Under the pieces are notes generated by a model. The model ran no database searches. It was not told the origin of the DNA and saw nothing but the letters and a program-made list of their open reading frames with translations. Shown here in pieces: positions 50,826 through 63,715 of a stretch of DNA of 64,000 bases. Where the stretch lies: assembly GCF_001640805.2 (NCBI RefSeq), contig NC_066851.1, forward strand, positions 11,459,550 through 11,523,549, in the 5' to 3' direction. Origin of the DNA: Lates calcarifer (taxonomy: Eukaryota; Chordata; Actinopteri; Centropomidae). Each line of letters starts with the position of its first letter. Position 1 is the stretch's first letter. The translations under genes were made by a program, and so were the position numbers.

Positions 50826-52890
50826 CTGAGACTGACCACAGGCGGAGACATGGAGCCTCCTTTACTTTTTTCCAGACCCCTCTCTCCCTCTTTTTCCTCC
50901 TATCTTTGAAGGTGCCCAGGCCTACAAACACCTCAGCCATTTGGCAAGGCTCTGTACACTGTGGTGTTGAACCACTCTCACAGTGAAAAAGGGAAAAATG
51001 TATGATCCCAGAAATATGTAGCTTCCATGTCTGTATGTATATATGTATCAAGGTGGTGGGCATGCCACTCCTTATTTAAGTTGTAATGACATTTTTGCCC
51101 ATCTGCAATGTTGACGCTCACATATAACGCTCACTTAATCACTACAACCATGTGATTTTTCAGTTCACGTCACAGTCTATTGTATGTGAGTGAATGTCTC
51201 CATGGGAATGCAAATATTTATTTTGTTACAGTACATGATTTGTGTATATCAGATATTACACAAAACTGAATGTGTATATATGGATCAATATACTAAGGAC
51301 TATCACAATATTCAGCCTTGTATTTGCACATAAATGAATGTAGAGATGTTTGGAAACAGCTTTGACTGGCACAGCGCACATTCAGGAGGAGGAGGACGGA
51401 AGCACAAATGTGTTAACTGTTCGCTAATGATCCGTGAGAAAGACAACACAGGGCTGCATCACTTCACAGGTTGAATGACTAACAGATGAAAAACACCTCT
51501 TTCTTTACAGACTTTATACTGTCTGTTCTTCTGTATGACTGACTGTCAGCTGATTCCACTGAGGAGAGAATCTGCAGCACAATATTAGTATCTATCATCG
51601 AATATACTCAAACAGAATGAATGCTAATGCTTTTAAAAGTGTTCCTCTTTATAACTGCTTGAATCCCACAAAATATCCTTTATCTAAATGTTATTTATTC
51701 TTCTATACTGTATATCTGCATCAACGCAAATATCCAACTTTCAATTATTTTAAATTTTTTAAAATTTTTGTTACCTGTTACATTTCTATTTAAAAACAAT
51801 AATATTCAGGTTTTAATGGTGATGTCAAATGCTCATTAAGCTTTGGACAAGTGTAAGGATGGGTGTGGGCTAAACAAATATTTACATAAAAACATCCTTA
51901 TATCAAGTTCATTACTGTTTTTGAGGCCAAACACAGAAATATGACAGATACACTCTATACTATACTGTCTCTTATTGTACGAGTCCCTTCATCAAATGAA
52001 GCAATTAAAATTCAGACAGCCAAACCACCACACAAATGGATTATAGGGATCAAAGGGCACAGTGATGCACATCCCACAGACCTTTCATTATGAGCAATAA
52101 CACACATCACATAGTTTCCGGTAAAACATTGTTCTTTATATAACAGGTTTCAGGGAACTCAAAGGAAAAGTATTGGATTTTAGAGATCTCACATCTGAAT
52201 GTCAAAGCAATATGAGGCTAATAACGCCTGTATAGAAGAAAGAAATACTCTCAACTCTGTACTGTCAAACTAAATTGTCATTAGCAATAAAACAATACCC
52301 AGTGAACTTATGTCCTGTATATGCACATTTAGCTTAGAAGCTGCATTTCACGGCTGTCCAAACATTTATGGTCACTTTGAAAGAAGTGCCTTTATGGAGG
52401 GTTTTCTTAGTTCCTACCGTTTTATGATTTCAATTGTTTTGAATAAAACTGTCATTGCCTATCAAAGTCAAGCAGATGACTTGCTTTCTTCCTGTAGGGA
52501 CAGTTAGTGAGTGTGTAATGTGAATGGAACAGGGAGAGAAATGCATGCAGGTACATTTGTGCATCTATTCACAGTAATGCAGTATATTGGTTTGTAGCCT
52601 ATACAGTGTGAGGGAGAAGCCTGAGTTACTATATGGCACAAGATAGGATCTGTTTTTGTTTTTTTTTTCTTTTTATCTCACAAAGATTGCTTAAAGCATT
52701 TTTGGACTGGCTGCCTGATCCATGAATGTTCTGATCTACAATTTGTCATTTTTATAAAACACCTTTATGTAACTGTTGTTAAAAGTGTAAATACACTGCA
52801 AAAAGCACACATCATTTTACTTTGCTGCAGCATGCAAAGAATTCTCACTTCACAAAGACGCAGTGCGTATCCTACCAGAATAAAAGCCTA
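50826..52890 (+). other. Probable 3' untranslated region of the consortin-family gene
   Basis: About 2 kb of AT-rich sequence after the stop codon, without other genes. Candidate AATAAA signals are at 52286-52291, 52442-52447 and 52879-52884. The last nearly abuts TTTATT at 52901-52906, which would be the polyadenylation signal for tmem179 on the other strand. The two genes therefore converge tail to tail with little or no gap. Confidence 0.45.
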
Positions 52891-52894
52891 TAGG

Positions 52895-53413
52895 AACACA
52901 TTTATTGGTGTAGAAAACAAAAGAACATCCCTTTACATCTAAAAACCACCCTATTAATTTTGTCATGCATTAGGTCCATGCACAAGTTTCACAAAGACAA
53001 TGATCCATCGGCCAATCTGTCCAAGCCATTAATACTGTGCTGCTAAATAGAAACTGGATGTACATCTCCATTAAATGGTTTCAGTACTATCAAAGCTTAG
53101 ACATGGTTGTGTGACTTGAAGAGGAATGCACACAGTGAATGGATAAACTCAACAAAGCAGGACTCTTCAAGAATTAACAACCACTGGTAGATTTTTTTTT
53201 TTTTTTTTAGGGAAAATCGATCATCTATGGAGAACAAAGCTATAAACCTGCTGTTTGATTCAATGCACTGTCAATGGGAGCAAAAGCCAATTGATTTTGA
53301 TTGTCTACACAGGCAAACATTGGTGTTTCTCATGGCAGGTGAGAGAGGACTGTACGGTTGAGTGTGAATGACTGTGTGTGTGAGCATCATCTGATTTATT
53401 TATTTTTTTTTTC
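52895..53413 (-). other. Probable 3' untranslated region of tmem179
   Basis: Non-coding and AT-rich, with a poly-T run on the plus strand at 53189-53206. Candidate AATAAA signals on the minus strand are at 52901-52906 and just after the stop codon at about 53395-53402. Transcript ends cannot be fixed from sequence. Confidence 0.4.
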
Positions 53414-54960
<1,547 letters not shown>

Positions 54961-56300
54961 GGTGTTCCCATTCGCAACAGGCTTAAGTATTTAACAATTA
55001 ATAATGACATTTAACACTTTAACATACCGTTTCCTAATCTTATTCCACACTGTTTGACAGCTGTACATTACTATATCAGCTTATCTCAGCCCTTCATTTG
55101 AGCTATAGATGTATACAATGAGATCTTTTCTTTTTTTTTTTTAAATTAAAGCCTCGACTCCATGTCTTTATGATTGCAATATTCCATTAAGTGGAAATGT
55201 TCTAGATGGTCTGTGCATCATTTTATACGTTATAGGTTTGAGAGCCAGAGAGAGTTTGTAACTTTGTAATGTAAAGTTATTGTATTTTCCCTGTGGTGTT
55301 GGAGTTTGTACTCCTGCCATCCCCCTTGTTAGCAAAATGACCAACTGCAATCCCTCATGTAGACGCATATAATTTAAGTAGTGAAATAAATGGTGCTAAA
55401 AAGATATTGCACAAAGCCAAGATCTTCTCATCTTTCTCATCTGATCACTTGTGTCATTGCTTTTGTGTAGGTGGATGGACAGCTACAAAATCTTTACTCA
55501 GCACGGTGGTTCTTTGATTGTGTCAACAAACCAGAGGAAGCTGGATCCACTGAAGCGTGATACAGGTAAATAGAAAACTTTACTAGTGAATTGTTTGTAG
55601 TTCAGTGTCATTCATCTCCAGATATAATCTGGCCAACAGCCCCTGATATGGAATTTTGTGTTGATCTGGATTTCTTCAATTCAACAGTTCCCCAGTGTTT
55701 TTTGTGTTGCTCATCATCTAAGACGTTTATTCTATTTGTGACCAAAGACTGTACTGATGCAGTGCTGGCCATGTTAATCTGTTTGTGTCTGTCGCCTTAC
55801 AAGAACAATATCAGCATGTCTGTTTTTAGGAATTTATTCTGTCCAGGGAAAACCTCATACATCTAAGATGTCCACCTTTAGGAAACTAGGACAAACAGAC
55901 TTACTAGCATCTTGCCCACAATGCATTTTAGAGCATATTTTAGTCTTTAGGGGCAAGTTTCCAATGTTTCCCAGGTTTCCAATATTTTTTTGCATCTACC
56001 TTGTTCATGAACGACTCGAATGATACATCATGTATAATAATTATCATGATAAGTATTATTGTTATTAGCTGCTTCTGTGTTAAACATTCTTTTATTATTA
56101 TTATTATTATTTGTGTTACCATTTCTGAAAATATTGTAATCATTTGGTTACATAGAGATTGTGTACTGATTACAAGCATTAACTTATGTAGGGGGAGTAG
56201 AGAAGTAAGACAGTAGGCAGTTTTCTTTGTTGTGAGATGAGTAATTGAGTAATATGGTCAAATAATTTAGTGTAGCTTAAGTAATTCAGTTAAGTAATGT
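54961..56300. other. Intergenic DNA with one exon-like segment
   Basis: AT-rich sequence between the tmem179 promoter and the tandem array. Apart from the exon-like segment at 55471-55565 and a TTA-rich tract at 56095-56112, nothing is assignable. Confidence 0.5.
55471..55565 (+). other. Orphan exon-like segment, 95 bases
   Basis: It is bounded by TTGCTTTTGTGTAG| and ACAG|GTAAAT, good splice consensus on both sides, with an open frame throughout (reading WMDSYKIFTQHGG near the start). I do not recognise the peptide. It does not join in frame with the next exon-like segment at 58747. It could be a non-coding RNA exon or a decayed exon. Confidence 0.2.
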
Positions 56301-56309
56301 AAGCAAGTT

Positions 56310-56375
56310 AATAATAATAATAACTACTTTGATTTATATAGCACCTTTCAAGAAACCCAAGGACACTTAAGAAAC
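56310..56375. repeat. Fragment of a dispersed repeat (TTTATATAGCACCTTTCAAG type)
   Basis: AATAATAATAA followed by GATTTATATAGCACCTTTCA is a sequence commonly seen as a dispersed fragment in fish DNA. Only about 65 bases are present, next to the tandem array. Confidence 0.5.
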
Positions 56376-56429
56376 CCCAATCACACTACGTCACTATCCC
56401 ATTTGTGTAAGCAACATTTGCTTTTTAGT

Positions 56430-56995
56430 CTTCACTTTGGGTGTTGAACTTCAAAACAACACCTGGTAAGATTCAAAGTTCTGACCTCTGGACTACAGGG
56501 AAGACATCCATTAACCTGAGCTAATCCTTTTTAATGTTTTCTTCTAGATTTTGAGTGTTTACGTTCAGTGTTGACTTGAAATTTACTGCTCCTATTAAGA
56601 TTCAGACCTCAGACCTCCAGACTACAAGGCAGACATCCATTAGCCTGAGCCATTTAGTTTGATGCTTGTTAACATTTTCTTTTAGCCTTTGAGTGCTTTG
56701 TGCTTGAATTTGGACTTCAACACAGACATGGTTAAGAGTAGAACCTGCAACCTTCACAGTACCAAGCAGATGTTTTTTACCCTAAGCTAACCAGTCTGAT
56801 AATTGTTAATTTTTTTCTCTAGTCTTTGAGTGTTTTTCAAATTATATTGCACCTGGTAAGATTCAACCTTGCAACCTTTGCATTACCAAGCAGACATCTT
56901 TCAGCCTAAGCTATCCAGTCTGACACTTTTTTTTTCTTTTAGCCTTTGAGTGCTGTATTTGTTTTGGACTTCAAACGTAATTGTGTTTTGACCTT
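56430..56995 (-). repeat. Four-unit tandem array resembling reversed tRNA-derived sequence
   Basis: Units start their matching core at 56470, 56599, 56736 and 56860, giving periods of 129, 137 and 124 bases. Each contains GATTCAAAC-like, TGCAACCTTTG-like, ACTACAAGGCAGACATC-like and TTAGCCTGAGCTA-like blocks, and ends in TTTTCTTTTAGCCTTTGAGTG. Read on the minus strand, this order resembles tRNA A box, anticodon arm, then B box (the minus strand of GATTCAAACC is GGTTTGAATC). I interpret it as a tandemly amplified tRNA-derived SINE head. Units differ by about a quarter of their bases, so it is old. Confidence 0.6.
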
Positions 56996-58746
56996 CAGGG
57001 CCACCATACAGATACTTTACTTAAAAAACAGTAAGGCCTTATGGTAGGCAAGATACTGTAGAACACTGATACTTCAGAAATGTTCATTCAGTGGGTTCAG
57101 AGGAAGCATGCCCTTGTTCACACACACACACACACATTTTGAACACCCATAAGGCAGCACACTCACAAATTAGAGTAATGGTTTGTTTATACATGGTGAC
57201 AGTCCTTAAGGAAGGGCAGGTAGCTGTCACAGCCATCTGACATGCTTCACTGAGCCCATCTGGTGAGCTGGCCAAGGTGTCTCTCCTCTCCCTCAGCCCA
57301 CCCAGTCTCTGTGCTGCTCACAGTGCCCTCCAGTGGGCAAGGGCACCTGCTACCACCACCAACTTACTACTAATGGTCTTAAGCCCATCTTGTTTCAAAT
57401 CTGAAGTCTAGTCATTGCCTTGATGTACAACCTACAGAAACAGGCTGGTGCAGAATGTAGGGATAGAGAGATGCTCTGTTCATCTCAGAAAAATCCATTA
57501 CAGAATGCAAAACCCTTCATTTTGAATACATAAAGTAGGTAAGTGAACAGCTTCTTTAAAAGGCTCACTCTGAGTCATTTCAGAAGATATTAATAACCCT
57601 GCTGTTTCCTGGGACATATCCCTGCAACATAAAGACAAGTATTTATATGAATGCATTCCAGACATCATGCGGCTATTTGTATCCATCATACAAACTGCAG
57701 TATTTTGCATCCTCTCCCTGGCATATGATTTATGTGTCATTTTGCTGCATCGCAGCACTCTGATTTCCATGATGTTATCAGCTCTCAGATTAGCTTGAGT
57801 TATTGTGTTTGTGTGAGTGTGTGTGTGGTCTTTGCCTGAAAGTTGATTTCATTCCAACGCTCAGAGCTGCTTTGCTTTTTAGCATCATTAGGTATTGTTA
57901 CTTATGTTTCATGCTCCTTGGCAGATCTTTACTCTTGGGTGTATGATAAATTTCCCAGATTACTATTTCATATAATAAATCACTTTGCTGGAATAATGTA
58001 CTGGTTGTGAAACAGCATTTTCTCCTTTTTCTAATATGAAACCCAAAGCACAAAACAGCAAAAAGTCTAAAAAATGGCTTAACCTGATACATCATCTGGT
58101 ATCAGAGGTGCTGCCAGACCTGCAAGGTCACTAACAACTCCATAAGGCACTTGCCTTTACACAAACAGGAGATTACACGCACATCCACACACAGCAAGAA
58201 CTCCAAACTCCACTGTTAAATAATACAGCATGTGTGGGCTCGTGAACTGGCCACCCAGGGGAGACCCAGAGCAGAAGTGTGTCAAGCTGAAATATGTGTT
58301 AAGTTATTCACCCCCCAGAACCACAGAGGGAGGGAGGGGAAGGAGGGAGGAGGATGCTAACCCAAATGCAGTCCCTGAGCTCTGAGCAAATATGGGGAGT
58401 GATGGGCGGCAGAAAGCACTGGGAGGTCATCTAATTTTCATGAGATGCAATGGCAGCAAAGCAAACATCCTTCTTTCAAGAGCAGGAAACCAGTGAAGAA
58501 TCTAAAGTGCAGAATCATTTTCAAGGACAACATCCACTGCATTTTAAATGTTGGGAATTTATGCTTCAAGAAGACCAACATGCATTCTTGTTGCACTGAC
58601 CAAAATCCCATAATGTAACTGCAGAATTATCATTTTTTTTTTTTTTTTTTTTAATTATTTTTACTGGTATTTCAATTAACAAAAATATTCAATAATTTAG
58701 ATTTCATCAATAATTCCTGAGAGTGTTCTGACACGTGGTGTTACAG

Positions 58747-58842
58747 TGGACGAAAAAGGGTGTGGCAGGACAATATCACTGGGCGCTGTCAGAACAATCT
58801 GACCAGGTGATTGATAAGGAAGGAGAGATGGACCACATCAAG
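58747..58842 (+). other. Orphan exon-like segment, 96 bases (32 codons)
   Basis: GTGTTACAG| precedes it and AAG|GTGAAAAG follows. The frame is open and symmetrical (phase 0 to 0), reading KKGVAGQYHWALSEQSDQV near its start, with natural amino-acid composition. I do not recognise it and can find no partner exons that join in frame. Confidence 0.22.
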
Positions 58843-59389
58843 GTGAAAAGTCTTTGTGGTGATTTAGTTAATTTTGCTTTGCTGAGTTCATGTTGGGATA
58901 CAATATTGTTTTAGGTCTATTATCAAATCTAGACTCAGAATCAAAAAAATATTCAGGATGTTAAAAGACGTGACATTTCTGGTACAAAATATATATTTCT
59001 CATTCAGTTCAGCTCTCCATGTGCTGTCCTTTGTGTAATAGACATATTACGCTCTCTTCACTCGTTTTCCTTTCCTTGATCGTGTTCTCCCACTTCTCAT
59101 GGCACCTTGCGAAGCCTTCCCCAAACTACTCCAACCTGCAGGCTCCTCTTTGTCTGCCTGTGACACGAAACAACAGCAAAAACAGACACAATTACAGCCT
59201 CATATCCTGGGCAGTGATGTGGAGGGCCTGATGAAATATCCTGTACCCATTAATCTTTCCCCAGGGGGTGCAGGAGACTGGGAGCAGTGGGCCAACCACT
59301 GATTAAATGCTCCTAATAGAGGCCATTCATCTCCCCTTGAATCTTGAACGTTTCAACTCTCTCTGTGCAAATATTGGTATTTTCATAAA

Positions 59390-60080
59390 GACACCAAAGT
59401 CGATAATAATTCATTTCATGATATCTTTTTAAGCGGGCATGATCTCTTAGTGAGCTGCCGCGAGTTGATCGATGACTTTGTTTTCACCACAATGTGAATA
59501 TCTCATCTATAACTATGCCACAATAATCATCATAAACAGTCATGCATGAGGTCATTTGGGACAAGATCAAAATTTATAGTTTGCACTAATAACTATGTTT
59601 AATATCCTGATTTTATTACCGCTCTGGAACTAAATAGATGATAGTTTGATCTGCCATGAAGGGTTTGTCTTAAACTCATTTTCACACATTACTCATTAAT
59701 ATCTCTCTATCTGCTAATTAAGCAAATCCTACGCAGTATCATTTCTGGCTTGGATGAACAATTAGATAATACTAACAGTCTTTCTTACAAAACAACTCCC
59801 TGGAAACACACACACATTCACACTGAGTCTGCAAGGTAATGAATGTAATGCCATCACTAAAAACATTGGCCGTGATAGGCGCACACTGTTTGTACAGTAT
59901 AGGTTACTCAGGCCCAAGGTATAATCATCATAAATTAACATGGCCTAATTATGTTTCACCTGCCAAGCTCCATATGGTCTCCAATTCTGAACAAAATAAT
60001 TAGGTGACTGCATCCCAATTAAACAATTATCCAATGAAAGCTCAGTAAAACAATTACCTGGGCATATCCTGGCAATGACT
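59390..60080. promoter_or_regulatory. Candidate conserved non-coding element cluster
   Basis: Nearly 700 bases of complex AT-rich sequence dense in TAATTA, CAATTA, ATAATT and ATCGATC motifs, for example CAAAATAATTAGGTGACTGC near 59991 and CGAGTTGATCGATGACTTTG near 59461. It contains neither open frames nor repeats. It lies 4.6 kb upstream of tmem179, where a neural enhancer is plausible. The call is from texture only. Confidence 0.33.
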
Positions 60081-61372
60081 ACAATGCTTAGCAGTGTAAG
60101 GTTCAGGTCAATAAACATGAAAGCAGTAAAATTATGCAGTATGAAAAGATAACTACATCAGTGTCAGACGTTGTATTTTTGACTAATAAATAACTGTTAC
60201 ATTCTGTGGTGTTTCACACAGATTTGATGCTGCATTTCAAGAATACAATACAATCAATTCGTATCCCCTGAAATGCTGCTTTCATGTTTGGAAAATGACA
60301 TCATTGTAGGCGGAGATCTTAAAAGCAGTGATGTTGATGCTGGAGGACAGGAGAGAGGGGGATGAAGGGTAGTAAAGAGGGCACCTGCTGGGTTGTGATG
60401 AAGCTAAATCCTCTGGGACCAGAAATGAGATCATCCGAATCAGAGATGCTGTCAGGTGTCTAAACTGGAACAATAGTGACCCCTATTGACCAATCGGGCT
60501 GTTATCTTACCTCCTGATGAATACGCCACAGCTTCAATGTACAGTATGTATCATAAGAGGAAAGTACCTGTTTGCCATCTCTGTTGTTTCCTTTTTGTTT
60601 TGCAGTGAAATCCATATAGTTGAGCAGACTGTAGGAATACGGCTGACTTATTGCAAGAGAAGGTCTTTTTTCATCTGTGAATAAACAGAAAGAAAACCAA
60701 AAGTGTTAACATTGTCAGTATTGTCTTATTGTAATGATCCATAACTAGAAACAAAATGGATGTCTGACACTATTCTTTCAATTTTATGCAACATTGCCCC
60801 ACTGGTATATGGTCTTTAACCCTTGTCCCAGTGACAAGGTTGGGGCATCAGTGTGGGGCAATAGGCCGTAGATCCCAAAGGCCCAGCGGTGATCAGCACA
60901 GCCTGGCAGATGGAGGGAGGTCTGCTTTGTAGTGTTAGAGAGTGCACCTCCCACAGAAAGTGTGGGGGAGGGAGGGGGGTTGTTTAATGGATGAGTGACT
61001 GCTGCAGCAAGGTTAAGGGAACTAATCTCTGACACTTCACTTCCTCACAAGTCTCCCTCTCCTAGCAGCCAAGACCCCCCGCCTATGGTACAAGTACATG
61101 CATCCTGCACCCTGCAGTGGACAGCAGCACCTCTGACATACAATTATGTTTGTCCAAAACACACACACACACACAGATTACTCATGCTTAAACTATTGCT
61201 GGTAATGACATAAATGGGTTTTCCAATTACCATATTGCTAATGAGTATTTGCAATGTTTTGGTGCTGTAAAGATGAAAAAAGAAACTAGCAGCATGTTTC
61301 ACCATCTCTGCTGCTCACTGTACACCATGCGGTTGCATATGCTTGTATAAGGTTTTATAAGTATACTATTGT

Positions 61373-63715
61373 TTAGTTGCACATAAAAAAGACATTTAAA
61401 AATTTTAAAGATGAGAGGTCACTGGAAGCTCTACAAGTCTCAATGTCCTGTTTCCACCAGCTGCCCACTTTGCAATGATCAGGCCAGGCTGAGGTGTTCT
61501 TGACACAGGCTTCATCTGTCTTTAATTGGGCTTTGGGATGGCTCTCATCAGTGGTGCAAGTTGGGCTGGGGGTCAGAGAGCTACTAGGGATCTGAAGCTG
61601 TGTGGGGCAAATCAAGCTGCTACACACAGGGGTGAGAAGGGAGCCGTCCCACTCACCCATCCTCGCTAGGGCCCCTGAGCCACTGGCTATAGGCTCCTCT
61701 AACAGAAGGCTGTGGTGGAGGTCAGTCAGCGGGGATTCTGATCGGTCCTTTTGTGACAACACTGTGTTCCACAGGTCAGTGATACCTGAGAAACCATGAA
61801 AAAGTTCATCAGACACCTCTTTACAGCAAGCCCTTTTTTCTGCAGATTATAGCTAATTCAGAGACATTACAGTATGTGAAACCATTCAGTAGTCTATCTG
61901 AATGTAGCCACATACCAAAGTCAGGTGAGAGGAAACTGTGACTCTCCACCTGGGAGACACAGAGAGAAGGCACAGATTGGCTGACCTCATTACTGCACAG
62001 CTGAGGGGTTTGATTCACCCTGAAACTGGAAGCAATAAATATCACTCAGTTTTAATTTACATGCCAGTGTTAAGTGCATAAGTACTGTGAGGTGAGGTGA
62101 CCTCTGACCTCTTATTTAGAGGAAGAGTTTCATCCATGGAAGGTCCTGAAACTGCATCAACACTGAGAAAGTCTTCGTTTGAGAAAACACCTGTCTTAAC
62201 ATCTTCTTCTCTCTCTAGAAAAGAGTTTAAGTTTGTCATTATCTTTCAACTCTTATTGTGAATGGCATGCAAATAAAATCCAGCACCACCCTTACCCTCT
62301 GCAGAAAGCAACAGCTCCACCAAAACCACTTTGTCCAAGTTGCTGAGGGAAATGGGGTCTGTTGCGCCATCTGGTGTCAGCACCAGCTCAGGGCAATGTG
62401 GCAACATACCAGTCGATGAGGGGGGCCTGCTCTCTTCTTCTTCATCTTCATTGCTTTGTGTCTCACCATCAGTGAGGAGAGAAGAGATCCTCTGCAGAGT
62501 CAAGGTGCTTTCAAACACGTGAGGTCGACCCCGTCTCAACAGAGGCAAGGAGGAGGCTGAGGTGAAGGAGGAGGTGGCCTCAGAGCTCAGATCCGCAGAG
62601 GAGGAAACATGCTCATGTGTCTCTCTTTGCTGTGGGGACACACATAAAGGGCATTATTTCAAAATCAGATGTTATAAGAGTCTTTTAACTCTTTTAGCAG
62701 GAACAGTGACAATGTATACATTATGGATAGGATGTTCCTCTTCTGGTTCATCTGTATGTGCTGTGTGCTCTGTTTCTTCCTCCACCATGCCCATTGGGGA
62801 GGGGCTGGGCGTGAGATGACGCAGAGCCTGAGTTGACAGAAACATCTCTCTGCTGTTTGATTTTCTCTTCGTGTGCTCTGGCCACACCACCTCACTGGAA
62901 TAAGGAACATAAATAAATTAGCTGCCGAGTTCTCTGGGACACTGAACATATTTTAACATACGTAAATCAACCTCTTATAGCCACATGCAATCGACAACCT
63001 CAGTACCTCATCTTGGGATGGGGATTTCTGATTTCCATCACAGCCTCTCTGACAAGTCTGACAAGTTCCCCTGAAGACACAGACTTCACTCTCTGAGCCT
63101 GATACAGTTTGGCAGACAGCGGACAGGGTGGCCTTCCTGCTGAAACAAAAACCCACACTTAATAATGGATGTATTTTTATTCAGTCCTGATCCTATTTAA
63201 TATTCCTTGTCTTACCTTTCTTCATCAGTGGCAACTGTGACCCTGTAGTCTCAATCCCAATTACACTGTCTCCTTCAAGAGGTTCCCCCACATTATATCC
63301 TGCAGGAATGTACTTTAAAGCCTCTGCACACAGGCCAAATCCATTACAAGCCTGCAAAAAGTACAGGACCATGTCGTCTCTCTCTGTGTGGCCTCTCTTC
63401 AGCAGAGCCCAGGCATCAGAGACACAGCTGGAGACCAGAGACAAAGTAAGCATCACGCATTACAATAATAAAGCAAATCAAAGATATGAGTACAAAGTAA
63501 TAAGTATACCTACAGTAAATGTACCTGTTTTGAAGTAGCACGTCTGCACAGAGCTTGGCGTCTTCAGTGCTTTCTATTCCAGGTCTGATCCATTGGAGGT
63601 ACCTCAACGCCAAGTGAGGCTGCTTCTTCATCAGGAGACAACGGATGATGCAACGGTGCTGCCAGGGGAGCCAGGGAACAGCAGCCCTGGGACTCAACAA
63701 TAGCTCCATGGAGGC
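61373..63715 (-). CDS. ahctf1-like: ELYS (AHCTF1)-like nucleoporin, C-terminal eight exons; gene continues beyond the right edge
   Basis: Exons in reading order: 63715-63525, 63427-63216, 63139-63007, 62894-62720, 62629-62296, 62214-62109, 62025-61916, 61785-61373. All seven junctions keep the frame, giving 557 residues before the stop at 61373-61375. The first 100 residues match the end of the ELYS helical solenoid as I remember it: P..WQH..II, then ALRYLQ...P...S..D, then VLLQNSCVSDAWALLKRG, then GL..EALK. ELYS binds chromatin and seeds nuclear pore assembly by recruiting the Nup107-160 complex. The remainder is polar and disordered, with a single AT-hook-like RRGRP at about 269-273 of the visible part. 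The block of human ELYS after the solenoid (the LVHHLQRANY region) is not recognisable, and the tail is far shorter than in ELYS. A diverged ohnologue is therefore more likely than AHCTF1 itself. The first visible exon begins after an acceptor, so the N-terminus lies outside the window. Confidence 0.72.

Larger units (their letters stand above)
56996..61372. other. Intergenic DNA between the tandem array and the ELYS-like gene
   Basis: It contains a CA run at 57119-57136, a poly-T run at 58631-58652, the exon-like segment at 58747-58842, an AT-rich conserved-looking block at 59390-60080, an imperfect inverted repeat at 60793-60862 and a CA run at 61157-61174. A minus-strand ATTAAA at 60983-60988 could serve the ELYS-like gene. 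No gene is recognised. Confidence 0.5.
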
